NCBI GenBank assembly: GCA_000729835.1
Contig: JFHB01000015.1
Span: forward strand, 186,001-250,000
Direction of reading: 5' to 3'
Source: Atkinsonella hypoxylon
Taxonomy: Eukaryota; Ascomycota; Sordariomycetes; Hypocreales; Clavicipitaceae
Length of the DNA stretch: 64,000 nt
Positions 35,840 to 50,440 of the stretch are shown in pieces. The translations under genes and the position numbers were made by a program. Under the pieces are notes generated by a model. That model was given only the letters and a program-made list of their open reading frames with translations. It was not told the origin of the DNA and ran no database searches. The stretch's first letter is position 1. Each line of letters opens with the position of its first letter.

Positions 35840-37620
35840 ACTGCTTAGGGCTATAGGCAGGGCAGCTAGACGCGTTATTACAACAAGAGTAGGATTAAGA
35901 GGGAGCAACGCTGCAGATAGGCTAGGTTCTCTAGCCTCTCTCTATTAGCTGTCTTAGCACCCCCTATAGAGATAAGGAGGAGGAGGAGGTTATAGAAGAT
36001 ATTACAGTAGAAACAGCTAGCGAAGTAACGCTAGGAAGTTAACTAGCTAAGGCTTTACAGGTGCTAGCTAGAACAATACTATTCCTAGATAAACACTTAT
36101 AGAGCCTATAGGACTAAGAAGTGCAGAAAGACCTAGTATATCTAATAAGGTTAAACGCAGTCTAGAAGGAAGAGAGAAGGTTCCTATTAGAGGTAAAGAC
36201 ATAAGAATAGATTGTAGACTACACCCTTAACGCATAAAGGGCGCTAGTCTACTAGAGCTGCCTCTAGGTCCTTAAGTATAAGCTATTAACTACTATACTA
36301 ATATATAGAATATATAAGTTGCTAATGTTAAGCTACCTAGAATAAAATACTACGTTTTAGGCATTAATATACAACTACTACTAGAATAGGCTGTTCTAAG
36401 ATGTTACTTAGTATATCTAAAACTGCTACTATTACAGCAGCTAGAAGAGTAAGAGGTTGCAGTAAGGCCTATTGCAACCTATTCTAGCGCTAAATAGGTA
36501 TTAGTTATAGATCTCTATAGATTTTATAATAGATTTACTAGCGCTAAGCTAGGCTGCACCCTCTTACTTAATAGTTATTACTAACTAACTTTTAAAGTAT
36601 ATATAGTTAGAAGCAATAACCTCTATAGAGGTAGAGGAATACACTCTATAGTTTAAGTATTGTTAGTAGTAGTTCTATAGGTTTCTAAAACAAATTATCT
36701 CTAACTATAGTTTAAACTAGTTAAGTATATTTTAAACTACCCTTTATTGCCTTATTAGAATTAAATAATTACTATTTACTTTCTACTACCTATAAATAGA
36801 CAGTAGAATAGAGAGAGTTAATTAGAAAGTGTAGGCAATTCTATAGGTTATAGTTACCTTTTTGCAGTTTAACTAGCCTAAATACCTCTCTATATACTAG
36901 CTAGCTATTAACAATAGAAACTCCTTAGTAATAGGTATAAGCCTAAACTAAGCAATATATAGGTACAATATAAACCTTATCTAGAAGCTTATAGATAAAG
37001 AGAAGTCTTAAGTTTTATATAAAGAATAGGCTTTAGCGTTCCTTAAATAACTATAAAAGAGTATAAATATTGCTTAAGCTATAATTAACTTTACTTAATA
37101 AAGATAGTAAGAGTAGTTAAATAGAAGCTATAGGCTAATAGAACAGTATAAGGTAGGGAACTTAGTCTAGCTAACGCTCTATTATATTAAAATAAACTAC
37201 TTAAGTTAAAAACTTAATTAGATTATAGTAAAGTATATAGTTATAGATATACTAACACCTTTAACTATAAAATTAAATATTCTACTAGAAATTTACCTAG
37301 TCTTCTATATTAACCTTATTAAGTAAGTAGTAATAAACCTCTTACCTTTTTAGTAGTTAGTAGACTTAAGATCTAGTTTTAAGCTAACTGCAATAGATAC
37401 TAACTTATCCCTTAAAGAATATAGAGTAAAGAAGATTCTAGCTACTAAAAACGCTTTAGGCTAAAAGAGACACTATTAAGTGCTTATTAAGTAAATAGAA
37501 TTTATTTAGCCTATATAGAAACTACTAAAAAACTTTCTTAATATAGAGGCACTAAATTAATTTAAGTTATAGTAGAAAAACACTTAATTTAATAATAGGC
37601 TTAGTAAAGGTATAGTAAAA
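35840..37620 (+). pseudogene. D1 right part: integrase and chromodomain
   Basis: This resumes D1 at the point where 17795 stopped, and the 1,397 bp up to 37236 match D2 21308-22704 base for base in length. It contains the integrase and, at about 37411-37560, the chromodomain (KEYRVKKILATKNA). The first 200 bp or so beside the D2 insertion are noticeably less RIP-altered than the rest. D1 has no element at the position where C sits in D2, so it supplies the empty site. Confidence 0.82.
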
Positions 37621-40092
37621 TTTTATATAAACTTTAATAATAACTAAATTATTCTTAACTAAAAAACAAAAGAAAATAAACTCTTCTTTATAGAGGCTTA
37701 TATAATTACTAAAAAAAAAAAAAAAAAAATGAAAAACAAAAGAAATTCCTTAGTAAATAGTAAAGGGGCGTTAGTGCTTATAGCGTAAAGGTATAGCTAC
37801 TTAGAAGGCGCTTTACTGCTCTTTAAGCAGTTGTAAAATAGAAGCTAAAGGAGCTATATAGTGTCTCTAGAGTAGTGTAAAAGCTAAAGCTAGAATAGCA
37901 GCACTAGCAGAAGGTATAAAAGCTAAAGTAGGTAAGAATGTAACTAGCGCTCTAGATTAAGGCCTTACTTTAGTAGGTATAAGTAAGAATATAATATCTT
38001 AAATAGCTTAGTGCTTTAGGTATAAAGGTATAGTTCTTAAGGGAAGAAAGATAAAGAGAGAGAAAGTAAAGAGAGTAGTAAGCTAAGTTAAGGTTATACA
38101 CTTTAGAAATATAAATAGTAGTTAGTGCTATAAGTAGTTTAAGCTTTTAAGCTCTACCTAAAGGCAAGTGTATTTTTAGTGTATTACCTTAAGGTTATTC
38201 TATAAAAGTAAAGGGATAATATATAGCAGTAAAGGAGCTTTATACAGCAGTAAAGAGGCAGTAGTAGTAGAGGTTAGCAGTATACAATAAGGTATAAGTA
38301 TAGGTAGAGGTAATAATAAAGGTACAGTAATAGCAGTAGTATTAGTAAGTATAAAGAGTAATAAGAAGTTATTGTTAATATCTATAGAGATATACTTATA
38401 CTTATTAAGGTTAAACTTATTATTCTTTAGAACAATAAAGGCTATAGTGCTCTTATAGATTGCAGAAGGAGAGAGAGTAAGTGTAAAAGAGCTACTAGCT
38501 TAGGTTATATAATAAGGAGAAGAAAAGAGTATAACTTTCTCTTTTATATAATTAGTAGTAAGTGCATTCTTAAGTATAGTGTTATAGTAGTTATATACGT
38601 TTAAGAACTTATAGGTAAGAATAGTTTAATAGGTAGATTAGCTAAAGTAAAAGAGAATTAACGTAAACTTAACTATAAGACCTTAGTTAGTAAGTTTCTA
38701 TATTTTAGTAAAGTAACGCTATAGGTAAGGATGCTTAGTAAAGAGGCTTAGATTCTATATATAGCCTCTATACCTCTATATATACAGTTAGTATTCTCTC
38801 CCTTAGCTAGAACAGCAGTTATATAAGCTCTTCTTATAAAGGTTATTATAATATAGTATATAAATATCTTTAAGGATATTGCTATTAAATAGCTCTAAAT
38901 TATCTAAGTTCCCTTATATAAAGAAACTGTAAATATAGCAGCAATAAGGGACTATTAGCGCTATAGAAGTAGAAGCAGTAAAGGCACTAGCGCTAGTAAT
39001 ATAGCTATTAAAGTTCTAGATACATTCTAGGTTAGTAAAGAGATAAGCTATATATAGATAAAGGGGCAGCGTACTTTAGGCTAATAGAACAATATTTTAC
39101 GGTTTTAATTAACTAGCTACTTATAGTTAGATAAATTCTGTTTAGTTACAACAGAAAAGAGCCCTTTTATATTAAAAGAAGTAGCAGCAGCTATATAGTG
39201 TAAAAGGGAATTTTAGGAAATAATAATAGAACTATTTAGTTATAATATAGAGATAAAATAAAATATAAAGGAGAAAGGAAAAGATAAAGGAGAGAGAGAA
39301 AGAATTATTTATTTTTATATTAAAAATAGCTAAAGGCTAGCTACTAGTTTATTATACACTAAAGAGATAAGAATAATAATAACTGTTTACGCTCTACTAG
39401 CTGTTAGTTTATTACGCACTAAGAGAATAATATTAACAATAAACGTTTATGCTCTACACCCTAGACAACGCCCTCTATATATAGATAGATTATATATAAC
39501 TAACAACTGTTTGCAATAGTAATAGAGATAAAAGAGAGAAGGTGCCTCCTAGTTAACAAAAGGGATTATTACGCAATAATTACTTTAAATATAAGGAGAC
39601 CTAGGGATATAGGCAGTTTACACGCTAGTAACACTAGCATTATAGCTAGCGCCTATATACTAGTTAGATAATTAATAGTTATATATAGAGGCTTATAAGG
39701 CAGAGAGAGGTAGAGGGTTAATAGACCCTAGGAGGATATAATTAAGTAAAGGGGTGTAATTAAACTATTGTAACGTAACTAATAGGTTAGTTAGTAGAGC
39801 AATAGATAGCTATTATAGAGGTGCTATAAGCAATTAGAGAGAAGAGAGGTAGAGTAAATATCTATTTATATATTAGCTCTATAATACTGCGTAAAGCATA
39901 AATAGTGCGTTAATACAGCAATAGAACAGCTAGAGTAAAGCGCTTAAGCGTAAATATTATACTCTTTACTTTTTATAGGTAAACAATAGAGGAAATATAA
40001 AGAGAGAGTAGATAGAGAATTAGCTGCAATTTATAGCACCTACTAAAGACAATAAAGGGATTATTATAGAGGCTAGAAGGAGAAGAAGAGTA
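37621..40092 (+). other. D1 region between chromodomain and 3' LTR, unrecognised
   Basis: This is the counterpart of 33061-35511, similar throughout. An A-run of about 18 is at 37712-37729. No protein family was recognised on either strand. The last bases (GAGAAGAAGAGTA) form the polypurine tract. Confidence 0.5.
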
Positions 40093-40415
40093 TATTATAG
40101 ACTTAAGCTTTAGGCTTAAGTCTTTTAGTAAAGAGAGAACAGCAGAAGAGAGATAGAGATCTATATAGGTAAAGGGATAGAAGTAAGCTATATTTATCTA
40201 GGGGTTAGCTAGACTTCGCTAGGCCCTAGAGAGAGAACCTCAGCTATAGAGTATGTGCTAAAAGGGGCTCCTAAGGGGATAGACCTACCCCTAGATATAT
40301 AGTACAGAAGTATAGGGAGGCTTCTAGTTCCTTCTCTCTTCCCCCTTTCCTCCCTATAATTATAGTTCTCATTATAGACGCTAGTTAGCAGCAGCTCCTA
40401 GGCCAGTCCATTACA
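40093..40415 (+). repeat. D1 3' LTR (323 bp)
   Basis: It starts TATTATAGAC and ends GTCCATTACA. The last 170 bp or so are lightly mutated. The following GGTAT (40416-40420) is the right-hand target duplication; its partner should precede the D1 5' LTR, outside the window. Confidence 0.93.
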
Positions 40416-40959
40416 GGTATTATTGCAAAAGGAGAAAGATCAATTAGTCCTAGGAGATCTAGTCCTTATATATAATATACAAAGGGTTACAGATATATTA
40501 ATAAAGAAGAAGTTAGCAATGCAATAGAACAGTCCTTTTAAAGTGCACAGCTAAGCAAAAGTTACTAGCGCCTACCGTTTAGAGACCCTAAATAGTATAG
40601 TGCTTAATAAGACTATTTCTAGGGATTATATTAAGAAGTTTAGGCCTAATCTAGAGGGATAGTAGACTTCTACTGCTAATAAATAGCTCTATGCCCCACA
40701 ATATACTGCCTAGTATAGCGAAGACACTAGCGACTTTAAGCAAGATACTAATAAATTGCAACCTACTAATGCCTAGCATAATATATTAGATTAAATAGTT
40801 TCTAAGGACTATATATTACAGCTGTACTAAAAAGAGGATTTTAAGGATAATAACGCTAAAGTAGACCTTCTACTATAACGTTATCTAAAGCATATAATAG
40901 AAGTTTATCTGCTGGTAATACCTAAAGAAGAGCGCAGAAGCTATAAGGAGATTAACAAC

Positions 40960-41653
40960 TGTTAAAAATAAGCTACCCTATATAGCCTATTTTTATGCCT
41001 ACTAGTTGCTCTATCACGTGACCCTCATTAGGTCTTGTTACGTTAATTTTTGGTAGAGATATCGCTGTTACTAGATGCAAAACATCTAGAATCGACTAAG
41101 GCAAAGTTGCCTAACCTATAGTTAACTTTAACTGCGATTTTCTCCACAACTAGCAATAGTAGAAATTCAAGAAGTATACTATTTAAAAGCTAAGAATTAG
41201 GGCTATCTAATGGTATAATTGTTGGATAGGGTTGCTTATAAGGGTTGCTTGTTATTAGTGGAATTTGTTAAATTATGCACGTAGGCATCTCGTTTGTATA
41301 GCCGTGAGTTAATTTTTTTGTTTTTATATAGTAAATCTTTTTGCGGAAATTATAAAGTAGCCTATAAGCCCCTTCTAGCAACTACAGCCTGCCAATATAG
41401 TTAGAGGGTCTATAAGGGACTGGAAAGATTCGAGATCCTACCCTCACTTGTTCGTTACAGCGCTCTTAATATAAAGATACCACTATTACAGTTATCTATT
41501 GCCTCTACGTGATCTATACTACACACTACAGCTTGATTTAGGCCGCTGCTGCTTCTACTACGTGATAATTGCTAGGAGCAATTACAGGTGCTAAATCTAA
41601 GAAACCACTACCCTCTTAGATATCTAGTCCTGTAATCCCTATTATTTTCAAAA
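40960..41653 (+). mobile_element. Copia-family solo LTR inserted in B2
   Basis: It is a 694-bp LTR in plus orientation, starting TGTTAAAAATAAG and ending ATTTTCAAAA, flanked by ACAAC at 40955-40959 and 41654-41658. It has no internal sequence. RIP is light. It carries the same paired inverted repeats (41071-41089 and 41099-41112) as the other copies, with a different loop sequence. Confidence 0.92.
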
Positions 41654-43078
41654 ACAACATTATTTAATCTTAGCAATTTGCCTACAACTTTACTAAAATA
41701 TATAACTTATTGTAGCTTTTGCAAAAGCTAATGCTGCAGTCCCTACATCTTTAGCTTTAGGGAGGAGGGAGGTTAAGTTTATTTATTTATATATTTAAGA
41801 CTAACTAAGATTTAATAATAGCACATTAAGATTATTTAGAGATTTAAAGCTAATTAGAATTAAGACTGTAAACCTAGATTAAATAGAATATATAAAAAGT
41901 TTTTAAAAACCGCTAAAAATAAGTATAGTTCTATTCTATTTTAACTAAAGAAGCTGCCTAGCCTTTACCCTTTTTCTATTTTTTTTATCTTTTAACTTAG
42001 GCAATTTACACCTAATCTTTTAGCAAAATTCTAGCAGTTCTAATGTTTAAGGGAAAGAGTAAGGAATATTAACTGCTATAAAGAGAGAAAGATTCTTATA
42101 AAGGACCTTCTAAAGCCTTAGAAGAATAAATAGTTAATCTACCTAGTCTTTACCCTAGAACGTTACAAAAGGAGCATTATAGTAAATCTAGCTATAGTTA
42201 CTATAACCTTTTGTAAATCGCTATTTATAGCTTACAGTAGTAGAGCTACTCTAGACGCAATTGCTATATAAGCTGCTATAGACATCCTTAAGAGAGGTAC
42301 AGCTGTAAAATAGAAAGCAGATATATTCCCTAAATAAGGTAACTATCTAAAGATATATATTAGTGCAATAAGAGCAAAATGCACTATTCTTTTTACTAAA
42401 GAATAAGATTAAAAGGGCTTTATAGCGCTCTTAACAATTAGTAAGTATATAATAGAAATATCTATAAGAATAAGCTATCTTAGTTAAAATAAAGATAAAG
42501 TTCTTAACGTTTAATTCTAATGCAACCTTATATAAAAGGGAGCTTTCTTTTGCAGTACTATTAATAAACTAAGCCTTAAGATTCTAATTGCAAAAGAATT
42601 TAATAGCTCTTAGAGGTATATTAGGCATAAAACTCTATTAAAAAGCAACTTTAGTGTATATTAAGTATCTACTAGCACTAATGTTGTTACCTTTACAGAC
42701 TTAAAGCTTAAAGGTAAATTTATACTAAAGAGATAAGGTTTATTAGTATAATAAAAGAATAGAAGTGTAATTAAAAGCTTTTTTACAAAAGACTTACTAT
42801 ATTAATAAGCGTTATTAAAGGAAAGATATCTATTTAACTATTCTAAGAGAGAGTAACCTAACAAGAGAGAGCAGTAAAAGGGATTCTTCTGCTAATAATA
42901 TCCTGCATATTTATAAGATCCTTACGGTTTTAAGGAAGCTTTTTAGCTATAATTAAATAATTAAAGGTGCTAATAAAGGCAATAAAAAAGAGGCTGTATA
43001 GAAAGGTAGTTATAAGAAGAAAGAAGGAAGATAAATACAATTAGTTAAAGAGAATGTTATAAATTACTTAATAAGTTT

Positions 43079-43082
43079 ATAG
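43079..43082. repeat. Left target-site duplication of B3 (ATAG)
   Basis: ATAG precedes the B3 5' LTR and is repeated at 54823-54826. B1 carries the same site once near 10790. A 4-bp duplication is again seen for family B. Confidence 0.85.
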
Positions 43083-43567
43083 TGTGTCGCGGCGGGGTTA
43101 CCCCCTTGCGCTCTTATATTAGCTTTGCAAGGGATGCTACATACAGATTTTCTCTATAAAAGTGCGCATCGCCTAGATGTTTAGATAGTTTAAGCAAGCA
43201 AGCGTATAAGCAATTTCTACTAGCTCTTTTTAGCTTTTACTCTTTTTAATTAATTAATATCTTTTAGCCTACTTTAATTTACAGCACTTAATACTTAAGA
43301 AACATTACTTTATTAATACTAACGCTTTCTCTAACTCTTTAATATATTTAGCTCCCTTTTACATATATATATCTTTTAAGCTGCAATTAATATTTTATTT
43401 CTACCTTTTTTAACTATTTAATCTTCTTACTTACTATTGTTTAATAGTATACACTAATAAATATCTTGCTCTTTACTAATTCTCTTTAATCTTAATGTAC
43501 ACTATATTATTACCTACTTTAGTGTAAGCTATATAGTTATTTAGAGGTTTAGTTTTAAGGTAATAAA
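43083..43567 (+). repeat. B3 5' LTR (485 bp)
   Basis: It starts TGTGTCGCGG; the first 110 bp or so are unmutated and identical to the start of the B1 5' LTR. It ends GGTAATAAA, the RIP form of GCGACAAA. Confidence 0.95.
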
Positions 43568-44344
43568 AATAGAGGCTTTACTAGAGACTTATTCTAATTA
43601 AAGTGCATTATATAATTAAAAGGTTTTTTATAGAGATTTTAAAAGAAAGAAGAAAAAAGCTACTAAGTATTAAAGATAAAAGAGCACTTTAGGTTAAATA
43701 TTACTATTATAAGAAAGAAAGAAATTATAGAGATAAAAGCTCTATATTATAAGGGATTATTTAATTAAGAGAAAAAGAAAATTTCTATAGCTTTTTTAAG
43801 CTAAGAAGGGCTAAGCCTAGTTAAAGACAGTTACTATATTGTAAATACTAGTTAGCCTATTTAACCTCTATTTTGCTCTTAGCTAAGATAGCCTTAATAC
43901 AGTAAAAAGGAAGTTTTTAGGTCCCTTAAACGTTATAATTATTTAATTATAGAGAAAAATTTCTCTTTTATCCTTATTTTAGCAGTTATCTTTATGTTTA
44001 CTGTTATTAGCAATTAAGTTCTTAGCCTTTATATTTTAGTATTAAGAGCTTATATAACTATAGAAGCAGAAGGTAAAAGCATTAAAAGTACAGCTAATAT
44101 AGAGAATTATATATATTATACTTTTCCTATTAAGTAAGATTAATTGTTCTTTTTATACCTACTTTCTATATTAAGCTATTTTACTAGTTATTTATATAAG
44201 TTTAGTATTCTATATCTCTTAAAGAAAAGCATAAGCTTTACAACTAAAGTAGCTAATATTAGCTCTAGCTAATCTAGTAAATTTTCTAAAAAAGTTATTT
44301 TAAAACCTAAGATTATAATAGAATTAAATGCTTAAGATAAAAAG
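43568..44344 (+). other. B3 leader
   Basis: This is the counterpart of 1759-2535 in B1. No primer binding site could be matched after RIP. Confidence 0.55.
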
Positions 44345-47300
44345 GCTAGTACTAGTAGCGCTATAGCTATACCTTATAAGGCTCTTACTAAGGCTATAGG
44401 TAAAGCTATTAAAAAGCAGTAAGCTTAGGCTATATTTAATAAGAAGTTTAATATATATTAATTTAAGGGAGAAAATATTCTTAATTACTTAATTAGCTTT
44501 AAGCTAAAGATAAAAACCTTATTTATTCTAAAGGAAAACTAGTAGAAGATATTTATTTATTATATTAACCTATTAATCTATAAGTATATAAAGGTTATTT
44601 ATACCTTATATAATTAAAAAGAAGCTAAAGAGTAGCTTTTACTTTAGTATAAAGCTACTCCTTAGGATTAAAAGAAGTAAGTTAATAAAAAGCTTAAAGA
44701 CCTAAAGAGAAACTATTTAAGGACTATAAAAGACACTCTCTATTAGCTTTAAGAGCATTAAGCTACTATAATTAGCGCTAAGCTCTATATATAGTGCAGT
44801 ATAACTACTTAGTTTAATTACATTTATAAGGCTTTACTAGATGCTATACTTATTAGCTTTATAGATTAAATAAAAGTTACTAGAGCTAAGTTTATTGTAA
44901 TGCTCTATAGAGAGTTATTAAAGCAGCTTAGCTAGTATATATAAGCTAGAATAGAGCTAAAAGACTATAATTCTAAACTCTATAATAATAGAAGGGACTA
45001 CCTTTATATACCTTTAAGTAGAAGAAGTCTTAAGCATTATAGTATAAGTAATTTTAGTTATAAGGCTAAGGAAATTATATAGCCTATTTTAGAAGTAAAA
45101 GATTAAATAAATAATTTAACCTAGAAGTTTAAAGATATAAAGATTATACTTATAAAGTAAATAGTTTTAAAGATAGATATTATAAAGCTTTTTAAAGAGA
45201 AATTTAGGAAAAAGAAGAAGGAAAGGTAGAATATATATATTAACGCTATTAATATATATAATAATGCCTAAAGCTTTAGAACCTATACAACTAGAAGCTA
45301 TATAAAGCAGTATTACTGCTATTACTATAGTAAGAAAGGTTATTATATAGATTAATGCTAGTTTTACTAGTATAACAATAAAATTAGCTTTATAAAGTAT
45401 AATTAAAGAGTAAGCATCTTAATAGTAGAATTAAATAATTTAGTGCTACTTATTCTTATATAAAGCTTCCTTAGTATAGAAAGTTATCTTTATAGGCTTA
45501 TAGTGTTCTAGGTTAATTATTTTAACTACTATATTATAAGATAGTATTATTCTTAAGTTAAGGAATTTAGTAGAAAAATATTAAACTATTAGAAGCTTAA
45601 TAAGAAAAAGAGAGAGACATTAGATTAAATCTTTAATAAGATTAATATTTTTAATTATTGCCTAATATATATTCTACTAGAAGCTATTCTTAAGAGAGAC
45701 TCTACTAATAGTACTACAGTAACTTTAACGTTTAAGATAAAGGAATATAGACCTAAAAGGACTCTCTATATACTAATTAAGGAGAGAATTATAGCCTAGC
45801 CCTTTAGAGTTTATACTGTAGAGATATAATGCTTTACTAAGTAAGAAGGAGCTTTAGAAAACTAAGCTAAAAGGAAAAGAAAGAAAGCTAAAGAAGATAG
45901 CTCTATAGATATAAAAGTATAGCTTCTTATATAATTATTTAAAGATATTTTTTAGAAAAAGATTAAAGTTAGCTTATAAGACCTATACTAACTAATGCTT
46001 ATACTTATAGAAGCAATAAGGAATAAATGCTTAATATAAGTAGATAGTGTTAATAAAGTCTATTATATTAACAAGATAAGTGCTAAAGTTATACCTCTAT
46101 ATTCTATCTTAAGGAAGAGGTAAAGAGTTAAAGAGTAAAAAGATTAATTAATTAATATTATTAAGATAATATCTACTATAGTTAAAGAGGCAACAGAAGA
46201 CAATAAGGAAGATATTACTAATAAATATATAAAACAGCTGCTTAGTAGTATCTAAAAGGATTTATAGAACGTTATATAAGAATATATAGAAAATTATATT
46301 AAAGAGAAGAAGTTTATTATAAACCTATAGGTAAATGCACTTTATATTAAAGGATTAAATAGTATTTTAAAGCTAAAAGTAATTATAAGCTATTTATAGA
46401 ACTTACCTTACCTTTAAGTATAACTTAAAAGCTTAAACTCTCTACTTATTAATAGTCTTATAGATTATAGTTTATAAAGAAACATTATTACTAAAGACCT
46501 TATTAAAGAGCTTAATTTAAAAATAACTTTAATAAAGTAAGAGATTACTACTATATCTTTTATATTGCATAAGCTTATAATGTTAAAAGAGATAATAATA
46601 AAGCTATACCTTAGAAACGTTTAAATATTAATTCGCTTTTATATTATACTAAAGTCTTTATATATATAATTAATCCTTAGAATGCCTTTTATATATATAG
46701 CTAAAGTTACCTTTAAGTACAGTAATAAAGGAAGTAAGCTCCTCTTAAAGTGCTGTTTTAGTAATATTATATTAGTCTTAAGGGTTACTAGAAGTGTTAA
46801 ATAGAAGACTGTAATAGATAAAGCAATAGCTACTAGCGTTAATTTAATCTTAATTAATAAGTTATTTAAGGATTTAGTTTACAATTAAATAGTTAAAGAG
46901 AGTCTTAAAGCTAAGTTAAATAACAATAAGGAGCTAGTGCCTATAATAAAGAATAAGGGTGTAGCTATTATTAACCTTATAATAAAGGGAATAGCTAATT
47001 AGTATAAAAGCTAACTTAAAGAGGCTATAGAGGAGATTTAGCCCTTAAGGCAATTATAACTAATTAATCTAAAGGTAAATATATTATATAAGTAGAAAGC
47101 TAATAAGATTCTACTAAAAGATAATATTCCTTTAAATAAGTTTACACTTAATAAAGACCTTAAGTAGAAATAGAAGAAGTAGAAAGAGGTAAAAGTACAC
47201 TTAAATAAATTAAGAAAATACACTAAATATATTATAGAAAGATTTAGTAAAAAACCCTAAGGATTCTAAATAATAAAAGAGCGCTTAGATTAAATAGTTA

Positions 47301-50300
47301 AATAAATGCAAAAATATTTAATAGTAGAAAAAGTTAATGTTTTTAAGGAAATTCTCTATAACTAAAAGGCAGCACTAGTGTAGAACTTATTAGAGTATAG
47401 AAAGATTAATCCCCTAGTTATACTGCCTTAAGTTATCTATACTGTTGCTTATAGAGCTTAGAAAGTAAAGTTAATACTAATACCTATTAGCCTATAAAGA
47501 AAACTAGTTAATTTATTAAAAAAGAAGCTTTAGTATAGGTTATTAGAAAAGAGCTATAGATCTTATAGAAACCCTTACTTTTTAGTAATAAAGAAGAATA
47601 GAGAAATATAGCTAGTGCTGTTTGCAACAGCCTACAATAAGATTACAATATAGAATGCCTATATTCTAGAAGAAGTAAAGGCTTTTAGCAAAGAATTTAG
47701 AATATATAAGATACTTTTAGTTATTAATTTGCTGTTAAGCTATAACTAGGTGCTACTTATAGAGGAAAGTAGGGACTTAATAATAATTTTAACAGTAATA
47801 GAGCTTCTATAACTTTATACGCTTCCTTAAGGAGCAACTAACTCTATTACTTAGTTTATTTAAATAATAAAGAGAATTCTTTTTAACCTAATTCCTTACA
47901 CTTATAAGCCTTTCTTAGACAATATTACAGTAAAAGGCCTTACTACTATATATAATAGAGAGGAAGTGTTGCTTAATGTATAAAGATATATTATAGAATA
48001 TTTAATTAACATTAATAAAGTCTTTATTAATATTAAGCTAGCTAGTTATACTATATCTACTGTAAAATTAAAGCTATACTAAAAGACTATAAAGATTATT
48101 AAATTTATATATAGCACTAATAGAAGAAAACCTTTAGAAGTAAAAGTAATAAAGATTCTAGAGTAAATAAAGTATAAGAATGTTTTTAAGGTTAAATTCT
48201 TTCTTAAGCTTATAGGCTGTTATTATATCTAGGTATAGTATTACTTTACAAAAGCTAAGCCTCTTATAATCTTACTTAAGAAGGGTGTTAAGTAAACTTA
48301 AGGACTAAACTAGAAGAACGCTATAGAGGTCCTTAAGTATATAATAATAACTACACTAGTTCTTATAACAATTAATCTTAGCTTAAGCGCTAAAGAAATT
48401 ATATTAATAGTTAATATAAGCTTAAAAGGATAAAGAGCAGTTTTAATGTAAATTGTTAATAGGTAATAACACCTAGTGCAATATAAAAGCAGATATTAGA
48501 GCAATTTAGAAATTAAGTATAATAGAATAAAGTAGAAATATAGAGCTATTGTTTATATATTAAGAAGGCTATAAATTTATCTCTATAGAGTTCTTTTTAC
48601 TCTAGAGACTAATTCTTAGGTGCTTATATATTAGCTTAATAGCGCTATTAATAACGTCCTAAGTGCGCTTATTATATAATAGATTAGTTACATTATACTG
48701 TTTAATTTTACAGCTAGGTATATTCTAGGAGAAAAGAATAAGATAGCTAATGCTTTATTACGTAAAGAAGGCAGGCCTTCTAATATATTAGATTAAGCAG
48801 CTAAAGAGAACATTAAAGATTTTATTAACTTACAGCTTAACGTTAATAAGATCTAGCTGTATAATAGAGTATACTACACTCCTAGAACTTAATAAATTAT
48901 AGATTTTCTTTTAACGTTGTAAAGACTATTTAATTTAAATAAGAGTAAGTATAAGCAACTTTATATAAGTGCTAAGTAATACTTCTTAGATAAAGGCCTA
49001 TTATAGAAGAGACTAACTAGTACAATAAAGGGTTCTACTCTAGTTGTTAAAGACCTAATGCAACAGAAAAAGATTGTTAAGGCTTTATATAAGTAAATAG
49101 GTTATAAAGGTATAGAAGTTATATTTTAAGTAGCTAGAATTAAGTACTTTTAGAAAGAACTCTAGAATATAGTTTAAGCAATAATTTTCTATTATAAGGT
49201 ATACTAAAAGTTTACTTCTTAGAGGCCTAAAGAATTAGTAATACTAGTAGCTTTAAGCAACCTAATAAGTAAGATATATATTAATACCTAATATATACTA
49301 CTTAATTATAGTTTTAAGTACCTTCTAGAAGCAAGATATAACCTTACTAGATAGATAGAAGCACACTTTATATAGTATACTAATGTTATAGCTATTTAGA
49401 AGTTCTTAATAAAACTAATTATATAATTTAAAGTCTTCTAATTTCTAGTTTTTAATAGAGAGCTAGAAATATATAGGAATCTTAAAAAAGCAGTTAAAGC
49501 TATTAGGATTAAAGGGATTAAAACATTAGTGTATAATTTAAAAGCTAATTTACCTATTAAAGCTAGTTATTAAACGCTTATATCTACCCTTTTAAAGATA
49601 GAAGGTTCTAATAGAAAGTAGTTTAAATTGCTAAATAAGGCACTATTAGCAGACTATACAGCTATATAAGCGTTATACAGTAAATCTACTTTCTACTTAA
49701 TTTACAGTTAAAAGCTTATTCTTTCTTTAGAAGTTAAATTTCCTACTTAAAGGTTAATTAATTAGTTAGAAGTTATAACAATATAGAATCTCTTTAAAGT
49801 AAGAGTTAGGATGCTAGAACAAAAGGAAGTAGATATCTAGAAGGCTTATATAAAAGTCTTTACATTTAGGCAACACTTAACTAATTAAATAGACTAGAAC
49901 TAAGAGGTATTATTATAAAAGAAGAAAGATTAGTTAGTTCTAAAAGATCTAGTCTTTATATATAATATATAAAGGGTTATAGATATATTAATAAAGAAGA
50001 AGTTAGTAATACAATAGAATAGTTCTTTTAAAGTATATAGCTAAGCAAAAGTTATTAGCGCTTACTGTTTAGAGACCCTAGATAGTATAGTGCTTAATAA
50101 GACTATTTCTAGGGATTATATTAAGAAGTTTAGGCTTAATCTAGAGGGATAGTAGACTTTTACTGCTAATAAATAGCTTTATACTCTACAATATACTGCT
50201 TAGTATAGTAAAGACACTAGTAACTTTAAGCAAAATACTAATAAATTGCAGCCTACTAATACCTAATATAATATATTAGATTAAATAGTTTCTAAGGACT

Positions 50301-50440
50301 ATACATTACAGCTGTACTAAAAAAAGGATTTTTAGGATAATAACGCTAAAGTAGATCTTTTACTATAACGTTATCTAAAGTATACAATAGAAGTTTATCT
50401 ACTAATAATACCTAAAGAAAAGCGCAAAAGCTATAAGGAG
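44345..50440 (+). pseudogene. B3 Gag-Pol: Gag, knuckle, protease, RT, RNase H, integrase in one frame
   Basis: The knuckle remnant is at 45317-45358 with C-x2-Y-x4-Y-x4-C. The protease lies near 46463 and RT near 47450-48200, with active site FLDN at 47912-47923 (FLDD expected; B1 has FLNN). RNase H starts near 48340 and integrase near 48960-49750. All checked motifs share one phase, so the family made Gag-Pol without a frameshift between gag and pol, as some Ty3/gypsy elements do. The distance from knuckle to RT is 865 codons in both B1 and B3. In-frame TAG and TAA mark former glutamines or tryptophans. The limits are approximate. Confidence 0.87.

Larger units (their letters stand above)
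40416..43082 (+). mobile_element. Family B copy B2, left visible part (integrase end and 3' region)
   Basis: It matches B1 from 8813 to about 10791, with a copia solo LTR inserted at 40960-41653. The copy starts abruptly where D1 ends, so D1 is inserted in B2 and the 5' part of B2 should be upstream of the window. It is interrupted again at 43082 by B3 and resumes at 54827. From 40416 to about 40955 it keeps more CpA, CpG and TpG than other B copies. Confidence 0.9.
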
